Shown here one piece after another: positions 36,153 to 44,741 of a stretch of DNA of 64,000 nucleotides (its first letter is position 1; each line of letters begins with the position of its first letter). The notes under the pieces were generated by a model that saw only the letters and a program-made list of their open reading frames with translations, was not told the DNA's origin and did no database searches. The DNA comes from Pseudonocardia sp. EC080619-01 (GTDB lineage: Bacteria > Actinomycetota > Actinomycetes > Mycobacteriales > Pseudonocardiaceae): contig NZ_CP012184.1 in NCBI RefSeq assembly GCF_001420995.1, positions 1,782,501 to 1,846,500 of the forward strand. The letters run 5' to 3'. The position numbers and the translations under genes are program-made.

Positions 36153-37412
36153 GTGACGATGAGCGGTGCCGGCGACGGCGGCGGGCGGGTCCCGGCCGCG
36201 TTCCTGCTCGGGCGTCCCGGGCGGTGGCCGGGCGGGCGCACGGTGGACCGGGTCCTGCGGGCGTGCACCGGCACCGGCCTGCACCCGGCGGCGGACCAGG
36301 TGCGCGCGGTGACCGACGGCCTGTTCGCCGCCGATCCCCTCGCCGAGCGGTTCGCCGACGAGGTCCTCGACCGTCCCGGCGGGCGGGCGATGCTCGACGC
36401 CGCGCTCGGCCCCGGCGGGGTCGCCGCCGTCCCGGACGCGCCCGAGGCGATGCGCGCACTGTTCGCCGGGTTCGAGCGGACACCGGACTGGGTGCGTCCC
36501 GAGCTCGTCGAGCGGGGCGCCGCGGTGTGGCGGCGCTGGGGCACGATGCTGTTCGCCGTCGCCGGGAGCACCACCCTCGAGATGTACACCGAGGCGGCCG
36601 TCGCCACCCCCCTCTCGCTGGCAGGCGGGTACGCCGGGGACAACGCCCGGCGGCGTTTCTTCGAGACCGTCCGGTTCTGGATCGACGTCTCCGAGCCCGG
36701 TGCGCTGTTCACGCCCGGCTCGGCGGGCCGGTCGACGGCCCTGCGGGTCCGGGTCATGCACGTCGCCGTGCGGCGCCGGGTCGCGGGCCACCCCGAGTGG
36801 GACGAGGACCGGTGGGGCGTCCCGATCAGCCGGACCTGGCAGATGATGACGCTGCTCGGCGGCAGCGTCGCCCCCGCGCTCGCGCTGTGGCCGCTGGGCC
36901 ATCTGACGAGCCCGGCCGAGATGCGGGCGCTGCTGCACTTCCAGCGCTACCTCGGGCATCTGCTCGGGGTGGAGCCGCGCTGGTACCCGGAGACGGTCGC
37001 CGACGCCGTCCGGTTGCTGCTGCTCGTGCTCGACGCCCGCTCCCGCGACTCCGGCGCGCACGGCGCCGAGCTGATCGAGTCGTTCCCCGCCGGGTTCGCA
37101 CCGGCCCTGGGCCGGACGGGGGCCGACCGGCTGCGCGGCGTCTACACGCACGGTGTGCACGCGGGGTACGCCTGGCTGTGGACGGCGCGCCGGACCTGGC
37201 GGGCGCACCGCATGCCCTCGCCGCTGCCGTGGATCGCCGTCCCGCTGCTCCGGGCGCCGTTCGTCGCCGCCGCGGAGCTCGCGGGGCACCTGCTCCCACC
37301 GGTGCGGCGGGCGCTGGAGCGGCGCGGTGCGCGGCACCGGGAGCGCTGGTACGCGCGTTACGCCCGCGGTCACGTCGCGGCCTACGAGGCGACCTCCGGC
37401 CTGCGCCGCTGA
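36153..37412 (+). CDS. Oxygenase MpaB family protein (DUF2236)
   Basis: A 419-residue DUF2236/MpaB-like protein. Recognisable segments are RRWGTMLFAVAGSTTLEMYTEAAVATPLS (in parts), YAGDNARRRFFETVRFWIDV, VRVMHVAVRR and WQMMTLLGGSVAPALALWPLGHL. The conserved His and Arg residues are a heme-binding candidate set; relatives include latex-clearing protein and MpaB oxygenases. GTG at 36153 or ATG at 36159. It is divergent from ftsE and oriented against the division block, so it looks inserted. Confidence 0.85.
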   Translation: MTMSGAGDGGGRVPAAFLLGRPGRWPGGRTVDRVLRACTGTGLHPAADQVRAVTDGLFAADPLAERFADEVLDRPGGRAMLDAALGPGGVAAVPDAPEAMRALFAGFERTPDWVRPELVERGAAVWRRWGTMLFAVAGSTTLEMYTEAAVATPLSLAGGYAGDNARRRFFETVRFWIDVSEPGALFTPGSAGRSTALRVRVMHVAVRRRVAGHPEWDEDRWGVPISRTWQMMTLLGGSVAPALALWPLGHLTSPAEMRALLHFQRYLGHLLGVEPRWYPETVADAVRLLLLVLDARSRDSGAHGAELIESFPAGFAPALGRTGADRLRGVYTHGVHAGYAWLWTARRTWRAHRMPSPLPWIAVPLLRAPFVAAAELAGHLLPPVRRALERRGARHRERWYARYARGHVAAYEATSGLRR

Positions 37413-37430
37413 CGGGGACGGTCGCCCGGG

Positions 37431-37892
37431 TCAGCGCGGGTCGAGCGCGGCGACGAGCCGGTCCAGCACGGGTGCCGCTGCCCGCAGGGCCTCGGCGTCG
37501 CCCGCAGGGAGCCCGGCGAGGGCCCGCTCGATCCGGTCCGACCACGCCGCGTCCAGCAGCTCGCGGTGCCGGAGCGCCCGCGCCGTGGGGTGCAGCAGGG
37601 CACGCCGCCCGTCCGCCGGGTCCGGACGGCGTTCGACGAGATCGCGCCCGAGCAGCGACCGCACCGTGGTGCTGACGTTGCTGGCCTGCAGCCCGAGGGT
37701 CCGGGACACCGCGGAGACCGTGCTCCCCGGACGGGCGCAGACCGTGCGCAGGACCTCGTGCTCGGATCCGGTGATCGCGTCCAGCCCGACGGCCCGCTCC
37801 CCCACGCTGCGCAGCACCCGGGACAGGTCGTGCACCGCGGTGGCGAGCCCCGGCCAGTCACCGGTCACCGGTTGCGCGTCGACATCCGTCAC
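37431..37892 (-). CDS. MarR family regulator of the divergent efflux gene
   Basis: A 153-residue winged-helix MarR protein: TGSEHEVLRTVCARPGSTVSAVSRTLGLQASNVSTTVRSLLGRDLVERR contains the recognition helix, and DPADGRRALLHPT is the wing. GTG at 37892 gives the usual family length. An AT-rich 60-base divergent region with repeated ATTCATA separates it from the Bcr/CflA gene, its likely target. Confidence 0.9.
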   Translation of the reverse strand: MTDVDAQPVTGDWPGLATAVHDLSRVLRSVGERAVGLDAITGSEHEVLRTVCARPGSTVSAVSRTLGLQASNVSTTVRSLLGRDLVERRPDPADGRRALLHPTARALRHRELLDAAWSDRIERALAGLPAGDAEALRAAAPVLDRLVAALDPR

Positions 37893-37910
37893 ATCCGCCA
37901 GTGTACCGCG

Positions 37911-37932
37911 GAATTCATATCTATATTCATAG
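37911..37932. promoter_or_regulatory. AT-rich operator/promoter between marR and the efflux gene
   Basis: The block GAATTCATATCTATATTCAT carries ATTCATA twice (starting 37913 and 37925), with an ATATCTATAT core. It is by far the most AT-rich stretch nearby and lies 23 bases before the efflux ATG. MarR binding here is inferred. Confidence 0.5.
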
Positions 37933-37954
37933 GTACCTGACGGAAGGAGAGCCG

Positions 37955-39181
37955 ATGACCGGCCACACCGACGCCGTGACCTCCCCGGCACCCGAGCGGG
38001 GCCGGCACGTCCCGGACGGTGTCTGGATCTGCGTGCTCGCCCTGCTCACCGCCGTGGCCCCGCTGGCCACCGACATGTACCTGCCGGTCCTGCCGGACGT
38101 CGCGGCCGACCTCGGTGCGTCGGCGTCGGCCGCCCAGCTGACGCTGACGGCGTTCCTCGTCGGACTGGCGTCCGGTCAGCTGGTGATCGGCCCGCTCTCC
38201 GACGGCTGGGGCCGCCGGCGGCTGGTACTGGCGGGCACCGTCCTGCTGTTCCTGGCCAGCGTCGCCGCGGCCTTCGCCCCGTCGGTACCGGTGCTCGTCG
38301 CCGCCCGGTTCCTGCAGGGCTTCGGTGGTGCGGCGGGCGTGGTGCTCAGCCGGGCGATGATCTCCGACCGGACCTCCGGCGACCGCACCGCACGGCTGTT
38401 CTCGCTGATGATGGCGATCAACGGCATCGCCCCGGTAGTGGCGCCGGTGCTCGGGAGCTCGCTCGGCGGCCCGATCGGCTGGCGCGGCATCTTCGGGGTG
38501 CTCGCCGCGCTGGCCCTGGTGATGCTGGCGTCCTCGGCGCTCGCCGTGCGCGAGACGCTGCCGGTCACGGCGCGCAGCGCAGGCGGGCTGCGGCGCACCC
38601 TCTCCGACGTCCGCGCCCTGCTGCGCCGCCGCCGCTACGTCGGCTACGTCCTCGCGTTCGCGACCGCCTTCGCGATGATGTTCGCCTACATCTCCGGCTC
38701 GCCGTTCGTGCTGCAGCAGACGCTCGGCCTCTCGACCACCCAGTACGCGATCGCCTTCGGGGTCAACGCGATGGGCCTGGTCACCGGCAGCATCGTCAGC
38801 GGACGGCTGTCGTCGCGGATCGCCCCGCGCCGCCAGCTGGTCACCGCCGTCGGCCTGCTCGTGGTGCTCTGCGCCGCCCTCACCGTGACGGTGCTGCTGG
38901 GCGCGGCCCGCTGGCCGGTCCTGGTGCTGCTGTTCGGGATCCTCACCACCCAGGGCTTCGTGCTGGGCAACAGCTCGGCACTGGCGTCCGGAGAGGTCCG
39001 CGACCGGGCGGGCACCGGGTCGGCGCTGCTCGGCGCCACCCAGTTCGGACTGGGCGCCCTGGTGTCCCCACTGGTCGGCTCCAGCGCGACGGTGATGGCG
39101 GTGGCCATGCTCGTCGCCGCAGCCCTGTCGGCCTCGGCGCTGGCGACGCTGACCCGCGGCGCCCCCGTCAGGGCGCGGTGA
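37955..39181 (+). CDS. Bcr/CflA family multidrug efflux MFS transporter
   Basis: A 408-residue transporter with 12 predicted helices. Family marks are PLATDMYLPVLPDVAADLGAS, the loop motif GPLSDGWGRRRLVL and FLQGFGGAAGVVLSRAM. Exports drugs or small metabolites with proton antiport. GGAAGGAGAG precedes the ATG. Divergent from a MarR gene, the classic drug-induced arrangement. Its 3' end overlaps the convergent lipoprotein gene by 14 bases. Confidence 0.93.
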   Translation: MTGHTDAVTSPAPERGRHVPDGVWICVLALLTAVAPLATDMYLPVLPDVAADLGASASAAQLTLTAFLVGLASGQLVIGPLSDGWGRRRLVLAGTVLLFLASVAAAFAPSVPVLVAARFLQGFGGAAGVVLSRAMISDRTSGDRTARLFSLMMAINGIAPVVAPVLGSSLGGPIGWRGIFGVLAALALVMLASSALAVRETLPVTARSAGGLRRTLSDVRALLRRRRYVGYVLAFATAFAMMFAYISGSPFVLQQTLGLSTTQYAIAFGVNAMGLVTGSIVSGRLSSRIAPRRQLVTAVGLLVVLCAALTVTVLLGAARWPVLVLLFGILTTQGFVLGNSSALASGEVRDRAGTGSALLGATQFGLGALVSPLVGSSATVMAVAMLVAAALSASALATLTRGAPVRAR

Positions 39182-39944
39182 CCTCGACCGGGAGTCCCGG
39201 CTCGGTGAAACCGAGCGTGACGGCGCCGGGTACGGCGGCGTTCGCGCTCTGCTCGCCGGACGCCGGGCCGGCCGGCTCCAGGCGCAGCTGCACCAGGCGT
39301 CCGCGGTCCGGCTGCGCCGCGTCGGGTGCCCCGAGCCACGCGGTGAACCACGGGGTCGGCGAGACCAGCCCGGACAGCTCGTCGACCCGGGTCGCCGCCG
39401 CCGGGTCGGGAGCGGCGGCACGGGCGGCGGCCAGGTCGACGGTCCCGGTGTAGCGCACCGCGGGCAGGCCCTCGACGTCCTCGGTGCCGGGCTGCGCGAC
39501 GACGTCACGCAGGCCCGCGGTCGCGTGCAGCGCCCCGGTCACGGCACCGACCGGGAGCAGTCCGGTGGACAGCGCCTGCCAGCCCGGCGATCCGCCGAAG
39601 CGCACCCAGGCGTCGTCACCGAGGACCCGCACATGCGCCCCGCGGGTGCCGAGATCGACGGTGAGGTCGGCCGCGAAGGGCTCGAAGCGCGCGGGCCCGT
39701 TGGCGCGCAACGGCCCGGTCGGCCCGTCCAGCCCGACGGTGGCCCGGGCCGAGCCGGCGTCGGCGAGCGCCCGCGCCGCCGCCGTCACGGTGTCCTGCGG
39801 GGACGGCCCCGGCTCCGCCGCCGGTCCGCTCGCGGTGGGGCCGCCGCCGGTGCACACGGTCAGTGCCAGTGACAGTGCCAGGACGAGCCCGAGCAGGGCG
39901 GCGACCGGCCGTCCACGGCCGCGCCGCGCGGTCACGGCCGTCAC
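39168..39944 (-). CDS. LppX/LprG-like lipoprotein
   Basis: A 258-residue exported protein. The signal segment [21 protein letters not shown] carries the lipobox LTVC, so Cys31 or nearby would be lipid-modified. The rest ([66 protein letters not shown]) matches the LppX_LprAFG beta-sheet fold that carries lipids in mycobacteria. Overlaps prfB's end by 4 bases upstream (39941-39944). Confidence 0.82.
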   Translation of the reverse strand: MTAVTARRGRGRPVAALLGLVLALSLALTVCTGGGPTASGPAAEPGPSPQDTVTAAARALADAGSARATVGLDGPTGPLRANGPARFEPFAADLTVDLGTRGAHVRVLGDDAWVRFGGSPGWQALSTGLLPVGAVTGALHATAGLRDVVAQPGTEDVEGLPAVRYTGTVDLAAARAAAPDPAAATRVDELSGLVSPTPWFTAWLGAPDAAQPDRGRLVQLRLEPAGPASGEQSANAAVPGAVTLGFTEPGLPVEVTAP

Positions 39945-41047
39945 GCCTCGTCGGCCTGCTGGCGGCGCCAGCGGATCCCGGCCTCGATGAAGTCGTCGAT
40001 CTCGCCGTCGAGCACCTGGGAGGGGTTGCCCTCCTCGTGCTCGGTGCGGAGGTCCTTCACCAGCTGGTACGGGTGCAGGACGTAGTTGCGCATCTGGTTG
40101 CCCCAGGACGAGCCGGAGTCCTTGAAGGAGTCCATGAGCTCGCGCTCCTCCTGCCGCCGCCGGTCCAGCAGCTTGGCCTGCAGCACGACCATCGCGGACG
40201 CCTTGTTCTGCAGCTGCGAGCGCTCGTTCTGGCAGGCCACGACGATCCCGGTGGGGATGTGGGTCAGCCGGACCGCGGAGTCCGTCGTGTTGACGCCCTG
40301 GCCGCCCGGCCCCGACGCGCGGAACACGTCGACCCGCAGGTCCTTCTCGTCGATCTCGACGTGGTCGGACGACTCCACGACGGGCGCCACCTCGACCCCG
40401 GCGAACGACGTCTGGCGGCGGCCCTGGTTGTCGAACGGCGAGATCCGCACGAGCCGGTGGGTGCCCGCCTCGACCGAGAGCGTGCCGAACGCGTACGGCG
40501 CGTGGACGGCGAAGGTGGCCGACTTGATGCCGGCCTCCTCGGCGTAGGACGTCTCGAAGACGTCGGTGCCGTAGCCGTGCCGCTCGGCCCAGCGCAGGTA
40601 CATGCGCAGCAGCATCTCGGCGAAGTCGGCGGCGTCGATGCCACCGGCCTCCGAGCGGATGGTCACCAGCGCCTCGCGCTCGTCGTACTCGCCGGACAGC
40701 AGGGTCCGGACCTCGAGCGACGCGATCTCGCTGCGCAGCCGGGCGCGGTCGGCGTCGGCGTCGGCGACGGCGGCCTGGTCGCCCTCGTCCTCGGCGAGCT
40801 CGTAGAGCACCGGGAGGTCGTCGAGCCTGCGACGCAGGTCGTCGAGCCGGCGCAGGTCACCCTGCGCGTACGCGAGCCGGCTGGTGATCTTCTGGGCCGC
40901 CTCGACGTCGTCCCAGAGGTCCGGCCGGCCCGCCTGCTCGGAGAGCTCCTCGATCTCCTGGCGCAGCCGGGGCACGTCGGCGACGGCCTCGATGCTGGAC
41001 AGCGTGGTGTCGAGGTCCTTCAGGTCGGCCTGGACGTCGGGGTTCAC
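39941..41047 (-). CDS. prfB: Peptide chain release factor 2
   Basis: A 368-residue class-I release factor. The stop-codon reading motif is SPF at 203-205 (UGA-specific; RF1 has PxT), and the GGQ hydrolysis motif is at 248-250 in [20 protein letters not shown] start at 41047. No internal TGA or programmed +1 frameshift is seen near codon 25 (GRPDLWDD is read continuously), in line with actinobacterial prfB. Normally followed by ftsE; here the lipoprotein, efflux, MarR and MpaB genes lie between. Confidence 0.97.
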   Translation of the reverse strand: MNPDVQADLKDLDTTLSSIEAVADVPRLRQEIEELSEQAGRPDLWDDVEAAQKITSRLAYAQGDLRRLDDLRRRLDDLPVLYELAEDEGDQAAVADADADRARLRSEIASLEVRTLLSGEYDEREALVTIRSEAGGIDAADFAEMLLRMYLRWAERHGYGTDVFETSYAEEAGIKSATFAVHAPYAFGTLSVEAGTHRLVRISPFDNQGRRQTSFAGVEVAPVVESSDHVEIDEKDLRVDVFRASGPGGQGVNTTDSAVRLTHIPTGIVVACQNERSQLQNKASAMVVLQAKLLDRRRQEERELMDSFKDSGSSWGNQMRNYVLHPYQLVKDLRTEHEEGNPSQVLDGEIDDFIEAGIRWRRQQADEA

Positions 41048-41113
41048 GTCGACCGAGCGTACGCGGGGTGTGCCGCGCACCCGGCGGCTCCCCCGCCGAC
41101 CCGCACCGGGGCC

Positions 41114-41623
41114 TCAGTCCACCGGGACGGCGTCGATCAGCTTGATCATCGCCCGGGTGTGCGCGACGGCGAAGTCGGCGACCGGACGTTCGTAGGGGTC
41201 GTCGGTCGCGCGGGCGGCGGCGCGCGCCTCGGCCAGGCGCTCGGTGTAGGCCTCCCGGGCCGACCGCAGGAGCTCGGTGCGCTGCTTCACCGTCAGCGAC
41301 CCGGCGTGCAGCAGGCGCAGCACCATCGGGCTGCGCACCGCGTCGGCCTCGCCGCCGGACGCGAGCCAGCCCTTGAACGCACGCTTGCCCGCCGCCGTGA
41401 TGACGTACTGCTGGCTGGCCCGCGGCCCCTGCTTGCCCAGCCGGAGCAGGCCCTCCTCGGTGAGCACGGGGAGCTCCCGGTAGACCTGGCTGCGGGTGAC
41501 CGAGAAGTACAGCCCGAAACGCTCGCCGGCGGCCGCGACGAGCTGCCCGCCGGTCATCGGGCCACCGTGGAGGAGGCCGAGCAGGGCGGCGGCGGTCGCG
41601 TTGACCGCTGTGACGGGGGCCAT
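41114..41623 (-). CDS. PadR family transcriptional regulator
   Basis: A 169-residue PadR protein: an N-terminal winged helix (AALLGLLHGGPMTGGQLVAAAGERFG, FSVTRSQVYRELPVLTEEGLL) and a C-terminal coiled dimer domain. ATG at 41623 is used because the conserved domain starts right after; an upstream start would add 21 unlike residues. Possible control of the acyl-CoA dehydrogenase pair upstream on the same strand is only a guess. Confidence 0.87.
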   Translation of the reverse strand: MAPVTAVNATAAALLGLLHGGPMTGGQLVAAAGERFGLYFSVTRSQVYRELPVLTEEGLLRLGKQGPRASQQYVITAAGKRAFKGWLASGGEADAVRSPMVLRLLHAGSLTVKQRTELLRSAREAYTERLAEARAAARATDDPYERPVADFAVAHTRAMIKLIDAVPVD

Positions 41624-41755
41624 CGTGCGACGGTCCCACGCGCGGGCCCCGCGCGCGAGTCCACTCAGCACATCTGTGCAGGGCACGCGGCGTCCGGGGG
41701 ATCCACTGTGCGCAGTTCGGACCCCCCGGGCCGCGCCGCCGGACGCCGCCTGCGC

Positions 41756-42796
41756 TCAGACCGTCAGCGTCGCGATCCGCTCGCGGTGGACGGCGACGTC
41801 GCCGTACTGCCCGGCGAGCCGCTTGGCGCGCTTGTAGAAGAAGTGCGCCTCGTGCTCCCAGGTGTAGCCGATGCCGCCGTGGTACTGGATCATCGCCGCG
41901 GTCGCCTGCAGCGCCACCTCGCTCGCCTTCGCCTTCGCGACGGAGACCGCGAGATCGGCCTCGGCGGGGTCCAGCACGCCGGCCGCGGCGCTGTCGGCCG
42001 CGTGTGCGGCGTAGAGCGACGCGTGCTCGGCCATCGTCACGCCGACGTGCAGGTCGGCCAGCGCGTGCTTGATCGCCTGGAACGACCCGACCGGCACGCC
42101 GAACTGCTCGCGGTCGCGGTCGTAGGCGACCGTGCGGGTCAGCGCCTCCCGGGCGATCCCGACGAGATCGGCGGCGACCAGCACGGTGGCCCGGTCGGTC
42201 AGCTGCTTCTGCAGCTCGACCGTCGCGCCGGGCAGCGCCTCGGCCGTCCCGCCGGACAGCGACGCGAGCCGGGTGGTGCCGTCGTAGCTGCCCACCGGCG
42301 TCGCGGTCGCGCCGGTCAGCAGGGACAGGCCGGCCAGGTCCGGATCGGACGGCCCGACGACGACGTCGGCCTCGGCCCCGTACTCGACGGCGGGCAGCCC
42401 GCCGGCGACGTCCCCGCGGTGGGAGACGGCGCCGACCGCCTCGCCCGCCGCGAGCTTCGGCAGCCAGGCGCGGCGCTGCTCGTCGGACCCGGCGAGCCGG
42501 ATCGCCTCGGCGGCGAGCACGGTGCCCCGCCACGGCCCCGGCGCGACGCCTGCGCCGAGCGCACGGGCGATGACCTGGGCCTCGACCAGGCCGAGCCCGA
42601 GCCCGTCGTGCTCCTCGCCGACGGTGACGGCGAGCCAGCCCTGCTCGCCGGCGGCCGCCCACAGCGACGCCGGGTTGCCGTCGGCCACGCCGCCCTCGAC
42701 GACCTCCCGGACGGCGGCCAGGTCGAACCGCTCGGCCAGGTAGTCGCGGACGGCCTTGCCGAACTCCTGCTGGTCCTCGGTGAGTGCGAAGAACAT
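41756..42796 (-). CDS. Acyl-CoA dehydrogenase (FadE-like, small-subunit type)
   Basis: A 346-residue acyl-CoA dehydrogenase starting MFFALTEDQQEF. It lacks the usual T-E-P-x-A-G-S-D flavin motif and the C-terminal catalytic Glu; the end reads AMIQYHGGIGYTWEHEAHFFYKRAKRLAGQYG. Such divergent members form alpha2beta2 heterotetramers with a second FadE, as in mycobacterial steroid side-chain enzymes. The partner would be the gene 11 bases upstream (42808-43980). Substrate unknown, perhaps a sterol side chain or other bulky CoA ester. Confidence 0.88.
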   Translation of the reverse strand: MFFALTEDQQEFGKAVRDYLAERFDLAAVREVVEGGVADGNPASLWAAAGEQGWLAVTVGEEHDGLGLGLVEAQVIARALGAGVAPGPWRGTVLAAEAIRLAGSDEQRRAWLPKLAAGEAVGAVSHRGDVAGGLPAVEYGAEADVVVGPSDPDLAGLSLLTGATATPVGSYDGTTRLASLSGGTAEALPGATVELQKQLTDRATVLVAADLVGIAREALTRTVAYDRDREQFGVPVGSFQAIKHALADLHVGVTMAEHASLYAAHAADSAAAGVLDPAEADLAVSVAKAKASEVALQATAAMIQYHGGIGYTWEHEAHFFYKRAKRLAGQYGDVAVHRERIATLTV

Positions 42797-42807
42797 GCCG
42801 GTGCCCC

Positions 42808-43980
42808 CTACCGCGGCAGGCCGAGCACGCGCTCGGCGGTGATGTTGCGCTGGACCTGGGACGAGCCGCCCCAGATGGTGACCGACCGGGACCACATCGC
42901 CTGGCCGTGCAGCGGCCGCAGGTCGGTGCCGTCCGGCAGGGTGTCGAGCGTCGCGTGCTCGCCGAGGATCCGGTCGTAGACCTCCCAGAGGTCCTGGAAC
43001 GCCTCCGACCACTGCAACTTGGTCATCGACGCCTCGAACCCGAGGTCACGGCCCTGCTCGACCTGCGTGAGCACGTGCATCGAGTGGAGCTTCAGGCACT
43101 CCAGCTCGGTGAGGACGCGTGCGAGGTCGTCGCGGACGACCGGGTCCGTGTCGCGGCCGAGCGTGCGGGCGACGGCGGCGATCTCGTCGTACTGCCTGCG
43201 GAACTCGGTGTACTGCGAGATGCCCGACGCCCCGCGCTCGAACGACAGCAGCAGCATCGCCGTGCGCCAGCCGTCGCCGATCTCGCCGAGACAGTCGGCG
43301 GCCGCCACCCGGGCGTCGTCGAAGAAGACCTCGCCGAACTCGCTGGCGCCGCTCATCTGGCGCAGCGGGCGGGCGGTCACGCCCGGCTGGTCCATGTCGA
43401 TCAGCAGCATCGAGATGCCGCGGTGCTTCTCCGAGCCGGCCTCGGTGCGCACCATGGTGAAGATCTTGTCGCCGTGCACGGCGTTGGTCGTCCACACCTT
43501 CTGCCCGTTGACGACGAAGTCGTCGCCGTCGCGGACGCCCTTGGTGGACAGCGCCGCGAGGTCGGACCCGGCGCCGGGCTCGGAGAAGCCCTGGCACCAC
43601 ACGACCTCGTTGCGCAGCAGCGGGCCGATGATCTCCTTCTTCTGCGCGTCGGTGCCGATCGCCATGACGGTCGGCGCGAGGAAGGTCAGGCCCAGCGGGT
43701 TGACGGTGCGCGGTGCGTGGGCGCGGACCATCTCCTCGTCGTAGATGGCCTTCATGCCGGGCGTCCCGCCGCGGCCGCCGTACTCGGTGGGCCACTGGAT
43801 GCCGGCGAAGCCCGCGTCGGCCTTGTCGCGTTCCCAGTCACGGCGCAGCCGGAAGCTCTCGTCGTCGTCGAGGGACTCCCAGAACCCGGGCCGGGTCCAT
43901 TCCTGCGGGATGTTCGCCGAGAGCCAGGAGCGCAGCTCCGAACGGAACTCCTCCTCGGCCGCGGTGAAGGTCAGGTCCAT
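42808..43980 (-). CDS. Acyl-CoA dehydrogenase (FadE-like, catalytic subunit)
   Basis: A 390-residue flavoprotein starting MDLTFTAAEEEF, with GFSEPGAGSDLAALST and DFVVNGQKVWTTNA (flavin contact), and ending in QAMWSRSVTIWGGSSQVQRNITAERVLGLPR. The catalytic Glu position in the last motif appears as Gly/Trp (IWGGSSQVQ), as is common for fadE partners of heteromeric enzymes. Likely pairs with the downstream subunit. Starts 123 bases from the divergent antitoxin gene. Confidence 0.9.
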   Translation of the reverse strand: MDLTFTAAEEEFRSELRSWLSANIPQEWTRPGFWESLDDDESFRLRRDWERDKADAGFAGIQWPTEYGGRGGTPGMKAIYDEEMVRAHAPRTVNPLGLTFLAPTVMAIGTDAQKKEIIGPLLRNEVVWCQGFSEPGAGSDLAALSTKGVRDGDDFVVNGQKVWTTNAVHGDKIFTMVRTEAGSEKHRGISMLLIDMDQPGVTARPLRQMSGASEFGEVFFDDARVAAADCLGEIGDGWRTAMLLLSFERGASGISQYTEFRRQYDEIAAVARTLGRDTDPVVRDDLARVLTELECLKLHSMHVLTQVEQGRDLGFEASMTKLQWSEAFQDLWEVYDRILGEHATLDTLPDGTDLRPLHGQAMWSRSVTIWGGSSQVQRNITAERVLGLPR

Positions 43981-44030
43981 GCGTTGCACCCGTTCTGCGT
44001 GAGGTCGGCACTGTCCCTCTCCGCAGCCTT

Positions 44031-44107
44031 GCATACTGGCCGGTAACCTGCCTACCCGGCGTGGCGCGTGGCCGGACCGGTATGCAGGGAGTAGCATTCG
44101 GGTATGC
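44031..44107. promoter_or_regulatory. Candidate toxin-antitoxin operator, repeated GTATGC
   Basis: GCATAC at 44031-44036 and GTATGC at 44080-44085 and 44102-44107 (the last overlapping the antitoxin ATG). The first two are embedded in a longer inverted pair (GCATACTGGCCGG and CCGGACCGGTATGC). Autoregulation by the antitoxin is inferred from position. Confidence 0.45.
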
Positions 44108-44352
44108 GCAGCGAGCGAGTCACGGTGACGCTGCCGGCCGAGCTGGTAGCGGAAGCACGGGACGCGGTGTCCCGCGGATCGGCGGCGAGCCTGTCCGCCT
44201 ATGTGGCGGAGGCCGTCCAGGCCAGACAGGACAGGGACCGTTCCCTGTCCGCACTGGCCGACCTCTACGGCGGCCCACCCCCGGCCGACGAGCTGGACGC
44301 GGCCCGGCGCTCCCTGCGCCCGGGCACGCCCGTGGCCGTCGGCGCACGATGA
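44104..44352 (+). CDS. Antitoxin, ribbon-helix-helix-like
   Basis: An 82-residue protein with an N-terminal RHH-like start (RVTVTLPAELVAEARDAVSRGSAASLSAYVAEAVQ) and a C-terminal toxin-neutralising tail rich in Pro/Ala. It overlaps the PIN-domain gene by ATGA at 44349-44352, the usual antitoxin-first order. Confidence 0.8.
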   Translation: MRSERVTVTLPAELVAEARDAVSRGSAASLSAYVAEAVQARQDRDRSLSALADLYGGPPPADELDAARRSLRPGTPVAVGAR

Positions 44353-44741
44353 TCGGCGGGCGGGTCCTCGACTCCTCGGCCCTGGCGGCGTTCGCCACCG
44401 GCCGCCCCGTCTACATGCGCGCCCTGGTCTGGGCCGCGGTGGAGGAGCACATCGTGCTCGCGGTGCCCAGCGCCGCCCTCGGCCGCGCCTGGTCGATGGT
44501 CGAGCCCGAGCACCACGCGGCACTCCAGGTGCTGCTCGGCCTGCCGAACACGGTCATCCAGGAACTGTCGCCCGAGGGCGCCCAGGAGGCCGGGCTGCTG
44601 CTCGCCTCGCAGGGTCTCGACGACATCGTCACCGGCCAGGTCGTCACGACCGCACGGCGCCGGGGCTGGCCCGCGGTGACCGGCGACCCCGGCACCCTGC
44701 GCAAGCTCGACCCGATGGTGCCGATCGAGGAACTTCCCTGA
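44349..44741 (+). CDS. PIN-domain toxin, VapC-like
   Basis: A 130-residue PIN-like nuclease candidate. Acidic residues expected to hold Mg2+ appear in VLDSSALAAF (Asp7), the Glu region of WSMVEPEHHAAL, and GLDDIVTGQVVTTARRRGWPAVTGDPGTL. RNA cleavage is the family role. Translationally coupled to the antitoxin at 44104. Confidence 0.82.
   Translation: MIGGRVLDSSALAAFATGRPVYMRALVWAAVEEHIVLAVPSAALGRAWSMVEPEHHAALQVLLGLPNTVIQELSPEGAQEAGLLLASQGLDDIVTGQVVTTARRRGWPAVTGDPGTLRKLDPMVPIEELP

Noticed and set aside
34106..37675. Long plus-strand open frame over smpB, ftsX and ftsE
   Set aside because: A shadow of the recognised minus-strand genes in high-GC DNA.
39941..41047. Programmed frameshift in prfB
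   Set aside because: The frame is continuous through the region where enterobacterial prfB has an internal TGA; no frameshift is needed.
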